Source: Lamellibrachia columna (taxonomy: Eukaryota; Annelida; Polychaeta; Sabellida; Siboglinidae). Taken from it: DNA of 64,000 nt. The stretch covers positions 33,791,602-33,855,601 of the forward strand of contig OY759263.1 of assembly GCA_963662155.1 (NCBI GenBank), written 5' to 3'. Shown here in pieces: positions 50,101-58,068 of the stretch. Position 1 is the first letter of the stretch. Every line of letters begins with the position of its first letter. The notes beneath the pieces are model-generated. The model was not told where the DNA came from. It made no database searches and worked only from the letters and a program-made list of their open reading frames with translations. Made by a program: the position numbers and the translations under genes.

Positions 50101-52791
50101 AATAGGATATGGTCATGCTGTTTGTAAACACCCACAGTCCTAAACTTGCCAATAGGATATGGTCATGCTGTTTGTAAACACCCACAGAGTCCTAAACTTG
50201 CCAATAGGATATGGTCAAGCTGTTTGCATCTAAACTTATGCAACAAATTTGGGCCTTTGGCCTTATTTCGGTAAAAAGCACTTCACACATCTTAGCGAAC
50301 AATTAGCTGCATTGATTTCCTAAAACTGTGGGGCGTTAACTTTAATGGTCACCCTGGTCAACATGTTATTCTCCAGGAAAACTGAGGTTTGGCGAGTGCG
50401 TGTGCATCCATGTTCTTGGCTGTGAAAAGCAGCAGTAGCTGCTGCTGAACAAATCGAAATGTCTTATTGTGAATAAAGCATAATAATATTCTCTTATTTT
50501 TTTATTCAATTCCACATTAACCCAAAATTGTTACTTTATAACTGCTTTTATAGCTTTCGCATCCTTTCGCATAAAATACAGCGCCATATTTTTTCCATTT
50601 AACACGCAGCCAATGGGACGATCATTGGAACTAATACAATTTGTTGTGTCCTTAAAATTCATAACATAAAATTCATAACACTAAAAACAACACTATTATA
50701 TACAGTTGAATAATTTAAATTACAATTTTCATAATATCTTCTTTCTATATTTCAGATTTTTATGCGTTTCCCCTCATCAGACGAAATTCTCCTCAATTTT
50801 TTTATCAAATACAGAGCAATGACAGTGATAAGCTGTTATTGTATTGTGAATACAATGGAGTTTTGATCTATACAGTGTCCTTAGTCTGATCATTTTGAAT
50901 ATGAAGCATGGTCTTTTATTCACACCTGCTCGCTGTACGAAGCAGACAAAGCATTGTAGTGAAGGCTTATCAATTACTAGCTAGAACTGAGTAGATCTTG
51001 CATGTCACATCAGTCACTGAAATCACCAAGCCGAAATAACATGACAGTTGGCCCAAATTCTCTGAGGGCCAAAATCACCACCACACGTCAACACTACTCC
51101 TGCTATTACGTTGTGTACTTTCTGACCTAACCATGAAAATGACAACCTACAGCCACCAAATTTCTCATATATTTACCATACATATATAGGAGATGACAAG
51201 TTTATTTTGATCTTTATATGGAAGTAAGAGTAATGTTTGCTCACGTCACATGTGTATGCGTATGGTAGATATATGAGAAGTTTGGCAGCTCTATGTGGTT
51301 GTTTTCATGGTTCGGTCAGAAAGCAAATACGTTCGAAGTCAAAGGCTACTGGCGTTGCTAAACTGCTCCAAAAGAACTGAATTCAAAGATGATCCTGCGG
51401 CATCACTACCGGTTCGAAATCGGTACATTATACTCCGTGCCATGGCAAAAATCACATGGAGAAGTACCCAAACCTGCTCTATGGGTCTATATTTGTTTGC
51501 AAAACAACTGTTATTATTAATAAATATTAATGTTTGGGCTCAGCTATGCTATGCCTATAGCCATAGCCTCAGGCTTGGTTATGCTATGGCTATGGCCTAT
51601 GCCATGGAAATTGTTGCTTTAAAGTTACAAAGCCTGGCCCTGAGCTTGGCTAAAGTTAAAGGGAAACAAAACGCATGTTTTGGAGGTTATGCATCTAAGA
51701 GTTAATCAAGACTAACCATTTTCAACTACAATAAAAAATTTCACACCTGTGGTTTACTCAGAATTTGAAAGTGGGCAATTTTGGTTCCATGAAATGACGT
51801 ATTAAGGGAGGCCGGCAAACACAGAACCCATGCCAAGTCTCAAACAAACGTGTTCTTTTGCCAGAAAGAAGACTAGTTTAGTAAACAAAGGTTACATAAG
51901 TTGAGTCTGGCGCATAGGTGTATACAAATATATTTTCATTTGGCGAGCAAATATTGCCTGAATGCTGCACCCATGATGTAGTGTTATCTAACAGCATGGT
52001 GCGGCCCATGAAATTAAGATGTTGTGTGTTCAACAACAAAGTTTTCCTAGTGTAGTGTTCCATAACAAAGCATCTAACATGGGCAGAACGAACGTTCGAT
52101 ACCAAAGGATCTTGGACGGAGGAGTGGTGTATTGCTAGAACGATAAGGTAATGGTCGATTCAGAGCTTTGAGTTTATTTGCATGTTTACAACAATATATT
52201 AAAGAGCATCCGAGGATGTGTCATCTGAGGACAAAACACCTGGTAAACCACTGGCGTGATATTCTTAATTGTAGTTACAAATAGTTATGTTTTAGTATCT
52301 CTTATACGTGCATAAAACAAAAACCATGACTTGCGACCGCAAGCGTTACTACTGCGCACCTGATCTGCCCAATGCCCATGTCAACGCTGATGCACAAAAC
52401 AAGGTCGCCCTTCTATTCCTATTCTTGCCAATAGGATATGGCCATGCTATTTGCATCCAAACTCAACTTACGTAACATATCTTAGACTTTCCATGCATTC
52501 GAAGAATAGCGTGTGTTGCACTGTGGGATTGTTCTAGCCTACATTACACATGTATATTATACACAAGAACATCAGCGATTTTATAGTGCAAATCTTTTTT
52601 AATTTGATCATTTATGGGTCAATTTAGCCTTTCAAGGAAACAACAAGGTAGGTTTGAACCAAATTTTCTCATATAAAACATTATTTAAAGTGGTATAAAG
52701 TAGCTTAAATTGATTTTTTTACCTCGTTTCTCCCTGAAGTAGGCCGAATGAATCCTGTCAGAAGGCACCCTAAAGCGTACAGGCATCTTAT
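38139..52791 (-). CDS. BFR1-like coiled-coil protein (nuclear segregation protein type), 11 coding exons
   Basis: Eleven minus-strand exons join in phase: 52723-52786, 49711-49805, 49225-49362 (or from 49371), 47977-48149, 47410-47482, 46954-47038, 44995-45163, 44039-44211, 42429-42550, 39179-39295, 38139-38660. The product is about 576 residues. Long, highly charged coiled coil; landmarks are KKKYEEELELL, LRNTRAEKNLTVEQRKKVDA, LQSNLQYKNEERISEAMRRL, EEKKIVAEIDSLKRSKKVL, QYLSLKKEIDGMRDQQKKLR, EIDELYEQKRARMAQFKVQE, then LCTTLTVYLQRF, a basic patch (KNNKRSKRDKRKQNA) and NKLIVHSPEIFAQFSSLGMK. Order and motifs match metazoan relatives of yeast BFR1, an mRNP/ER-associated protein linked to secretion and nuclear segregation. 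The last exon is Ser/Asp-rich and poorly conserved. 52791 follows a TTTTCTAG acceptor, so an upstream first exon is likely (see 55202). Introns carry a hAT element, MITEs and minisatellites. Confidence 0.85.
39360..41697. repeat. 37-bp minisatellite split by a transposon
   Basis: The unit is GGTACCATACCATAACTCCA followed by TACCAACACAGGTATTA; variants have CCTGCC for CATACC and GGTATC or GGCACC. About 9 units lie at 39360-39700 and about 10 at 41309-41697. The hAT element at 39701-41308 sits between the halves and duplicated 8 bp of one unit. In the intron between coiled-coil exons 9 and 10. Confidence 0.95.
39701..41308. mobile_element. hAT-type DNA transposon inserted in the 37-bp array
   Basis: Ends CAGGGTTG...CAACCCTG, with subterminal repeats of AGTAAAAGTACTT-type sequence in opposite orientations at the two sides (39720-39860 and 41150-41300). 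Exact 8-bp target duplication TAGGTACC at 39693-39700 and 41309-41316. 1,608 bp. Open frames inside (40360-40599 and 40728-41108 on plus) do not resemble a hAT transposase or BED finger, so it is probably non-autonomous. Confidence 0.88.
43165..43860. mobile_element. MITE family A, copy 1, with long terminal inverted repeats
   Basis: The left AACCATTTGCAACTACAATC then AAGAATATCACGC, and the right end read in reverse (AACCATTTGCAAATACAATC then AACAATATTATGCC) form roughly 90-bp inverted repeats. Shares inner blocks with 51660-52335: CGGCCCATGAAAT.AAGATG and ATGCAAACAGCATGGCCATA. The two other copies start TTAA|AGGGAAACAAAA. In the intron between coiled-coil exons 8 and 9. Confidence 0.8.
43578..43727. 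repeat. 49-bp tandem repeat, 3 copies, inside the MITE
   Basis: CGCCAGACTACCTCACTCAT begins at 43581, 43630 and 43679. Each unit ends GGGTTGTATAACAGTGTGT. The three copies look identical, so the expansion is recent relative to the element. Confidence 0.95.
44560..44725 (+). repeat. SINE-related dispersed repeat
   Basis: GGGCAGTATCCAGTCCCTGA, GACTCAAAGCGCTTTACACT, CATTCCAATGCCAACTCGAC and TTCTCTGGGAATG. Related to 14510-14660 and to 45470-45545 (GGTATCGAGTCC, AAAGCGCTACATACTTCACC). In the intron between coiled-coil exons 7 and 8. Confidence 0.65.
45470..45745. repeat. SINE fragment followed by two small tandem arrays
   Basis: 45470-45545 is a SINE-like fragment. 45562-45645 has three copies of a roughly 27-bp unit (GACTTTGAGAGCATGCTGGC then AGTTTT). 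45665-45745 has four copies of a 22-bp unit built on GAGGTGCCACCTGGTGAATAC. All in the intron between coiled-coil exons 6 and 7. Confidence 0.85.
46385..46674 (-). pseudogene. Acidic N-terminal fragment, possibly transposase-derived
   Basis: Minus-strand frame MADGITSTDDLLPYVFDRLF then DSFSDESLSDVDD. After a frameshift the other frame continues acidic (GYSDVGDDESDGANAEDEL). Ser/Asp-rich openings like this are common at the N terminus of piggyBac-type transposases, but no DDE domain follows. A similar minus-strand acidic opening (SDSDRCSGDNDSTSDND) is at 12371-12607. In an intron of the coiled-coil gene. Function uncertain. Confidence 0.3.
46790..46856. repeat. Duplicated palindromic GAATTCCGGCCTGTC segment
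   Basis: AGAATTCCGGCCTGTCGTACTG and GGAATTCCGGCCTGTCATACTG occur about 40 bp apart. The second contains the palindrome GGCCGGAATTCCGGCC. In the intron between coiled-coil exons 6 and 7; perhaps a transposon terminus. Confidence 0.7.
48660..49110 (+). repeat. Dispersed repeat copy 3 with a 26-bp tandem expansion
   Basis: Flanks match 26140 and 30415: GCTCGTCTCATCTTAGGAGA, AAACATCAAACCTATCTAGT, GCAGGCTTGTTTGTACAAAT, ATGAAATCATTGGACAAA. Where those copies have one TATCCACT.TGACAT segment, this has about nine (48735-48970): unit TATCCACTACGACACGCTAG then CTCTAG. In the intron between coiled-coil exons 3 and 4. Confidence 0.85.
49847..50290 (+). mobile_element. MITE family A, copy 2, with internal tandem repeat
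   Basis: Starts AGGGAAACAAAAATCATGG just after TTAA (49843-49846). It then has AACCATTTCCAACTACAATC and AAGAATATCACGCCAGTGG, as in copy 1. 50060-50220 holds three copies of a roughly 50-bp unit (GTTTGTAAACACCCACAGTC then CTAAACTTGCCAATAGGATATGG). The right end is not resolved. In intron 1 of the coiled-coil gene, just upstream of exon 2. Confidence 0.75.
51118..51323. repeat. Inverted repeat with about 70-bp arms
   Basis: 51118-51186 and 51255-51323 are reverse complements with scattered mismatches: CTTTCTGACC.AACCATGAAAA against TTTTCATGGTT.GGTCAGAAAG, and AAATTTCTCATATAT.TACCATA against its complement. In intron 1 of the coiled-coil gene. It explains part of the 136-codon plus-strand frame at 51295. 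Confidence 0.85.
51660..52335. mobile_element. MITE family A, copy 3
   Basis: Left end AGGGAAACAAAACGCATG after TTAA (51656-51659). The right end in reverse gives CATGGTTTTTGTTTTATGCA, ACCATTTGTAACTACAATTA-like, AAGAATATCACGCCAGTGG. The interior shares GCGGCCCATGAAATTAAGATG with copy 1. In intron 1 of the coiled-coil gene. Confidence 0.78.
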
Positions 52792-54094
52792 CTAGAAAAT
52801 TGACCTGTCTGCAGTCACAGCCTCGATTTTAATTGTTCTGATGCACTCGTTTCCAAGCGTTACTAGTGTAAACTACACAGGCATCAGGATTTAACACCAG
52901 TAGACAATGCTGAATGCAGTTTTGAACACAAGATTATTAATTTTAAATCATTTCACACAAACTTAAAGCAATCTTTTTTTATTTTCTATCATATCATTTG
53001 CTTATTGTTGATGGATATTGGACAGATTTAAATGGTCCACAGAAATTATTTTTTCAAGATTCTTAGTCTCCCTTGCAATATTTTTATTAGCCTAAATTAG
53101 GCCAAATTAAGTATCATAGGCCCTAGCCATGTGAGAAATTAATAAATTACTATCAAAGTCTTGTCTGATTTTTTTCACTCAATTCTTAATCTTATTTCAT
53201 GTATATTTTACCTCAAGACATGTTCACTGAATTAAGTCGGAAAGCACTCATTACCAATCTGGATCAGGGTTTCTTGTTATTTATCACATGGTGGGGAAGA
53301 AATAAAACATCAACCAGTATCAAAGAAATTTATTTTTCTACACAATAAATAGATTCATGAATAATTATACTTGTATTCAGTTTCCAAATTTGTCCATGAA
53401 ATGGCATCTAAATCGCCAGTACTTGACTTGTCAGCACAGGAATTATTGCAGCAGCATTGCAATGATAGAAACATATAGATACAACAACATGGAAGGATGA
53501 AAATTCGAACACAAGAAAGAAGAAACCATGTTGGCACTTCCCAAACAGTATCAAAATGTGCAGGTGAAAAAAGAACAATACCCCTCCTTGTCAGTAAACA
53601 GATTAAACATACGTTTAGTAGAAATAAAGGTGCAGTTGCATGCTACGGGAAAGTCATCTAATAAGTTCCAGGTTTCCCAGCATGGTTCAACGCTGTATAC
53701 GAAAACGATGCAGTGTATACTTACAGATTAGTCAATGATTACAAGGATGGGAATTTTGAAACTACTGTGGAAAATAGGTTAAATATGTCTTGCTTTCTTG
53801 GCAACCATGAAAGCTTGTATCCAAATTGAAAGATCCGACTTAAACAGTTTTCATACGGATGTCTGTACTTCACAACCCTCATTCAAATTAATTAAATTAA
53901 TAATTATTTTCATAATGACAAATCTCTGCTGGTAACGGGTTAATTCCTCTGCTGATTAAGGGTTAAACAGCCATTCTGAGTAACTTAACTCTTCATATTC
54001 GATGGTAAATGGAGTAAACCCAGTGAAGTAGAGAAACTTTAATTCACCAGAAGCGCTCCGCAAACCATGGAGGTAATTATATCTAACTATAATC
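52792..54094. other. No gene recognised
   Basis: AT-rich DNA upstream of coiled-coil coding exon 1; likely intron if the candidate first exon at 55202 is right. No repeat family identified. Confidence 0.45.
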
Positions 54095-54870
54095 GTGTTC
54101 TGGCTGTTTCTCCTATATAGGGCATACACACACTATATAGGAGAAACAGCCAGAACACTTGGCACAAGAATCAAAGAACATCTATCTTGTCGCCAACCCC
54201 TATCAGCTATAAGTGAACACAAACTGAACACAGGCCATCAGTGCTCTATGAAGGACGTCAATATTCTAGACCACGAGGAGAACTGGCACAGGAGAAAAAT
54301 AAAGGAGGCGATTAACATCCACAGAAAGAAACCTACGCTGAACCGAGACGTCGGCCAGGAGCTCCCACCAGTCCTACTCCAGCTTGTGTCACATGACATT
54401 GGTCATGTGACACATCCGTAACTTCAGTCTGCTGAAGAAGACTGCGAGATGCAGTCGAAATATCCAGAACAAACTTCAAGTTTCTTGAGAGGTAATTATG
54501 ATTCATATTAACGTTATATATTCTATACAAATATGTATGTGTTTTATAAAGCGCTATGTCAAGCCTGGTTGTTATAAAAAGTTGACATAATTGGAACAAA
54601 GTAGTAAAATTAAGTACAGCTTGCCATAAATATAGGTCGAATTCCGCCGGTTTCCTCGACTCGCGCGACATGGTTCAGACGTTCAATATTCGTAAGTTTT
54701 CACTCAAAACAACTGTTTTAATAATTTGTTTGTATTGAATAAATCAAGTAGCTTTTGCTCATTTAGTATATCGATCTCTTACAGAAAACGTTTCTTCAGA
54801 TTGTTTTTTTAAACGTCCATAATCTATTAAGTAGGTCGAAAACTACACCGACCAGTATATATAATAAATA
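54095..54870 (+). pseudogene. Penelope-like element remnant: GIY-YIG endonuclease end and 3' tail
   Basis: The plus frame encodes HYIGETARTLGTRIKEHLSC, then LDHEENWHRRKIKEAINIHR and KKPTLNRDVGQELPPVLLQL. This is the GIY-YIG endonuclease domain that ends Penelope-like retroelement polymerases (YIGET, R..EH, KIKEAI.I, LNRD). The reverse transcriptase part is missing. It starts with a perfect inverted repeat, 26-bp arms at 54095-54120 and 54133-54158. 3' of the ORF is a hammerhead-like segment (54432-54464), then a tail at about 54515-54870 repeated at 62839-63160. The ORF pieces look intact here, but the element is 5'-truncated. Confidence 0.85.
54432..54464 (+). ncRNA. Hammerhead-ribozyme-like motif
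   Basis: CTGAAGA (54432-54438, fits CUGANGA), a 6-bp stem GACTGC/GCAGTC with loop GAGAT (54440-54456), GAAA (54457-54460), then TATC. Order and spacing match the conserved core of the minimal hammerheads described in Penelope-like elements, where stem III is very short. Stem I partners were not established. Activity, if any, might need a dimer. Confidence 0.4.
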
Positions 54871-55201
54871 TTATGCTAGGGTTGTATGCTCAATGCCCAA
54901 TATATGTTTGAAGTAAAACCATGGCTCTCAACATTAGAGGCGTTCATCAGAGCGATAGCCAGGAAAAACCCAATAAACATGTCAACTGTTGTTGTGTTGT
55001 TACGGAACTTGGAAATAAACATCTCCACCTGCCCATGCAGCCCCAAGTAACTTGCTCACCAGCCATTTGTTTTTCAGCGGCGTCCTCTGCGCCCACTTCA
55101 GCTTCTGCCATCGTGCCTGGAATTGGACACAAACTCGAACGATAATGTTACTGGGAGTGAGTAATCATGAGCTGTCCTCTGCTTAGATGACTAATCCTTA
55201 C

Positions 55202-55238
55202 TCGTCAAGAAACTGCAAATCGTGCCAATTTCGGCCAT
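55202..55238 (-). CDS. Candidate first coding exon of the BFR1-like gene
   Basis: Minus strand: CAAAATGGCCGAAATTGGC opens MAEIGTICSFLT and ends ACGA|GTAAGG, phase 1. Coiled-coil exon 1 has an acceptor TTTTCTAG|ATAAGATG at 52791; joining the two keeps frame and adds about 14 residues. The CAAAATGGCC start is a YY1-like motif. Just upstream on this strand are CACGTG (55248-55253) and a CRE-like TTACGTCA site (55264-55271 on plus). A promoter here is plausible. If wrong, translation would start at 52786. Confidence 0.4.
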
Positions 55239-55275
55239 TTTGTTCCTCACGTGACTTGAATGATTACGTCAGTTA
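55239..55275 (-). promoter_or_regulatory. E-box and CRE-like sites
   Basis: CACGTG at 55248-55253 and TTACGTCA at 55264-55271 lie within 35 bp of the candidate first exon and of its YY1-like motif. This clustering is typical of housekeeping promoters. Motif matching only. Confidence 0.35.
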
Positions 55276-56387
55276 CGAATTTTGGAAATCCGTGCGGAAA
55301 CATCCCTTTCATTTGTTAGCAGTCCCCGGCGTCACGAAAATACGAATGGTTTCATTTAAATAAAATAAAATGTAACAATCAGTAACTTAATTAGTGTATG
55401 TACTAGATGTGTATGTACCAAGTAGGCTAAACGTAACTTATTCATGATGAGCAATGTCTTTAGAAAAAGGCTAGCTGCATTAATGCAGTTTTTATGTCAG
55501 GCAAAAAGGTGCACATTCTTGTGACAAACTATTTATAAATGCATTTCTCATTCACCTTTATAGATACACAACGAGAAAGTAAAATTATGTTAGAAGGAAC
55601 ATAGACTAAATACATCATGCCGTCTGCACAGCCTATATGAATGTTTTAATGAAACATAACTGTAAACATGTTTCATTTTGAATGTTTTGGTCCGAATATC
55701 AAGAATATTTACATTGCACGTGGAGGGAACGTAATTTTTACATTTATTATATATTGCTAATACAATATAAGATGAATTTACAAAAAAAAACAATCAGACT
55801 TTGTGCCTTAAATTATAATAAGCTTAATGTAGATCAATATGCTTCACTTGAATATATAATTATAAATTTTAATAATTGTGGCTGTACGCCTACATTTATA
55901 TTCCTTTCTTGTAAGCACATGTTCCTAGGGGCAGTTACTCAGTAACTGGACAACTATGCCCTGTAACTGTTAAACAATGTGTCGACTTGTTAAGCCAGTA
56001 CCAATTATTTCATCGATTGTATGCAAACAATTAAATTATTAGAAAAGTGCTCAACGAGTAAACACTTGCGATTAACAAACGATGATATGTGTTGACGTTC
56101 AACGAAAAACACGCTACTGTAATTATTAGCTATGTTATTATTTGCTATGCCTGTCTGAAAAGCTCGCTGCATGACAATAACACCCGTTTACAGTTATCTG
56201 TGAAACTTAGCATAATAAAATTAATAAGGTACAAAATGGGATTGCTACCAACTGAATCCCTACCAACAGAGTATGGCGATCATTCAGTCGGCCGTTCAAA
56301 GACAACCAGGTGGAAGTGGCGCTACATTGACGAGATGCAGCCAGTGTACCACCTCCTCTGCACCAAAAAATGGCAACACATCTGATA
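55276..56387. other. No gene recognised
   Basis: Spacer. Plus-strand frames at 55682-55945 and 56089-56385 have no recognisable domain. Overlapping frames at 56230-56390 may be old coding debris. Confidence 0.4.
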
Positions 56388-56394
56388 TGTTAAC

Positions 56395-56452
<58 letters not shown>

Positions 56453-56472
56453 ATATATATATAAAGTTAACA
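56388..56472. repeat. (TA)n tract in a GTTAACTTTAT palindrome
   Basis: ATATGTTAACTTTAT, then a TA run from about 56400 to 56462, then ATAAAGTTAACATAT: the flanks are exact reverse complements, so the whole 80 bp can form a cruciform or hairpin. Confidence 0.9.
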
Positions 56473-56479
56473 TATACTT

Positions 56480-57065
56480 TGAGCTCATGAATATACATCC
56501 GAAAAAAATTCCAGATACAGATCCAGGGGGGCAAGTGCTCCCCTTCCCCCTGTGAATGCCCATGATTTGGCATGATTTTACGAAAACAAATTTATCAGAA
56601 TTGATATCTTTAACCTCAGTTTGGACGCTGGAAACGGTATGGAGAACAGGGCGATGTGTCGGTATATAGATACCACGGTCCGATTTTTCTCCCTTTCTGT
56701 AGATGGTAATGGTGTTGGCATTTCTGGTGTATGCCGCATTTTCCTTGTTATGCCCGAACTTAACAATGAATTCACGAAGATTTCCAGGGGGGGTGGGATA
56801 GGCACCTATAATCTTAGCCGCAGGCCTGGTTGTTTTCATTAGCATGAGTTGGTGAGGCTTGAGTTGCTGAGTTGGCGGGACGTCCAGGGGTGCAATGTCT
56901 GAGGCTTGCAGGATTGTGCGGTTTGTCACCATATATTCGCGGTTATTGTGAGATGCTTTTGTGTCTTATGTGGCTGGCACTGTCACCTTTCAGGAGAGCC
57001 CCGTCCTCCACAGGGACGGCAATTATGTTGTCACACGAGACACAGGAAAATGTAGGTGACCCTGT
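56480..57065 (-). pseudogene. Unrecognised ORF with one apparent frameshift
   Basis: Minus frame from 56932 runs 163 codons: MVTNRTILQASDIAPLDVPP, TTRPAAKIIGAYPTPPGNLR, EFIVKFGHNKENAAYTRNAN and onward, ending in the TA tract. Upstream, in another frame, SCDNIIAVPVEDGALLKGDS continues to about 56945, suggesting one longer sequence interrupted by a frameshift. Amino-acid composition looks protein-like rather than repeat-derived. No domain recognised; a transposon ORF fragment is the best guess, and an unprocessed exon of an unknown gene cannot be excluded. Confidence 0.4.
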
Positions 57066-57076
57066 CAAATCGTTTG

Positions 57077-57142
57077 TGTGTGTGTGCGCGTGCGTGCGTG
57101 CGTGCGTATGTGTGAGTGCCTGTGTGTGTCAGTGTGTATGTA

Positions 57143-57173
<31 letters not shown>

Positions 57174-57290
57174 TGTGTATGTGAGAGTGCCTGTGTGTGT
57201 CAGTGTGTATGTAATGTGTGTGTGTGTGTGTGTGTGTTTGTGTGTTTGTGTGTGTATGTGTGAGTGCCTGTGTGTGTCAGTGTGTATGTA

Positions 57291-57363
<73 letters not shown>

Positions 57364-57389
57364 TGCCTGTGTGTGTCAGTGTGTATGTA

Positions 57390-57472
<83 letters not shown>

Positions 57473-57603
57473 TGTGTGTCTCTGTGTGTGTGTGTTTGTG
57501 TGTCTGTGTGTCTCTGTGTGTGTGTTTGTGTGTGTTTGTGTGTGTCTGTGTGTGTGTGTGTGAGTGCCTGTGTGTGTCAGTGTGTATGTAATGTGTGTGT
57601 GTG

Positions 57604-57666
<63 letters not shown>

Positions 57667-57715
57667 TATGTGTGTCTGTGTGTCTCTGTGTGTGTGTTTG
57701 TGTGTGTCTGTGTGT
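57077..57715. repeat. TG-rich microsatellite tract with 20-30-bp islands
   Basis: About 640 bp of (TG)n broken five times by GAGTGCCTGTGTGTGTCAGT then GTGTATGTAATG-type islands. The islands recur as a unit of roughly 80-200 bp, so the tract grew both by slippage and by larger duplications. All Cys/Val and Thr/His frames here are artefacts. Confidence 0.97.
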
Positions 57716-58068
57716 GGGTTGGTTGTGTCTGGGTGTGTGCGTAATTATAAGAAACAAACAGTGTCCACCAAACAAGTGCTATTGTTTTGTTATGCACAAT
57801 ACGATATTAAGAACTTAAATATAAATGTCTTCTACACTCAAGTGCAGCGCTTTTGCAGAAAACGTCTGGTGGAATTGTTCTTTGGGTGTTTGAATTGACA
57901 GAATATGTTTCAGAGCCGACGAAATGACACATATACCACATAGGCGTCCTTTTAGTGAACACAACTTTACAGGAATCTCACACAGAATGATGTCTGCGCA
58001 TAGTGCATTTTCTTATTTCAGACATTTTCAAAATAAGCGTAAAGATGTCCCACTGTTCTGATTCGCTC

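Noticed and set aside
51295..51705. 136-codon plus-strand frame
   Set aside because: Built from one arm of an inverted repeat, a TATGCTATGG-rich stretch and the start of a MITE.
57129..57818. Cys/Val- and Thr/His-rich frames of up to 222 codons
   Set aside because: Translations of (TG)n sequence.
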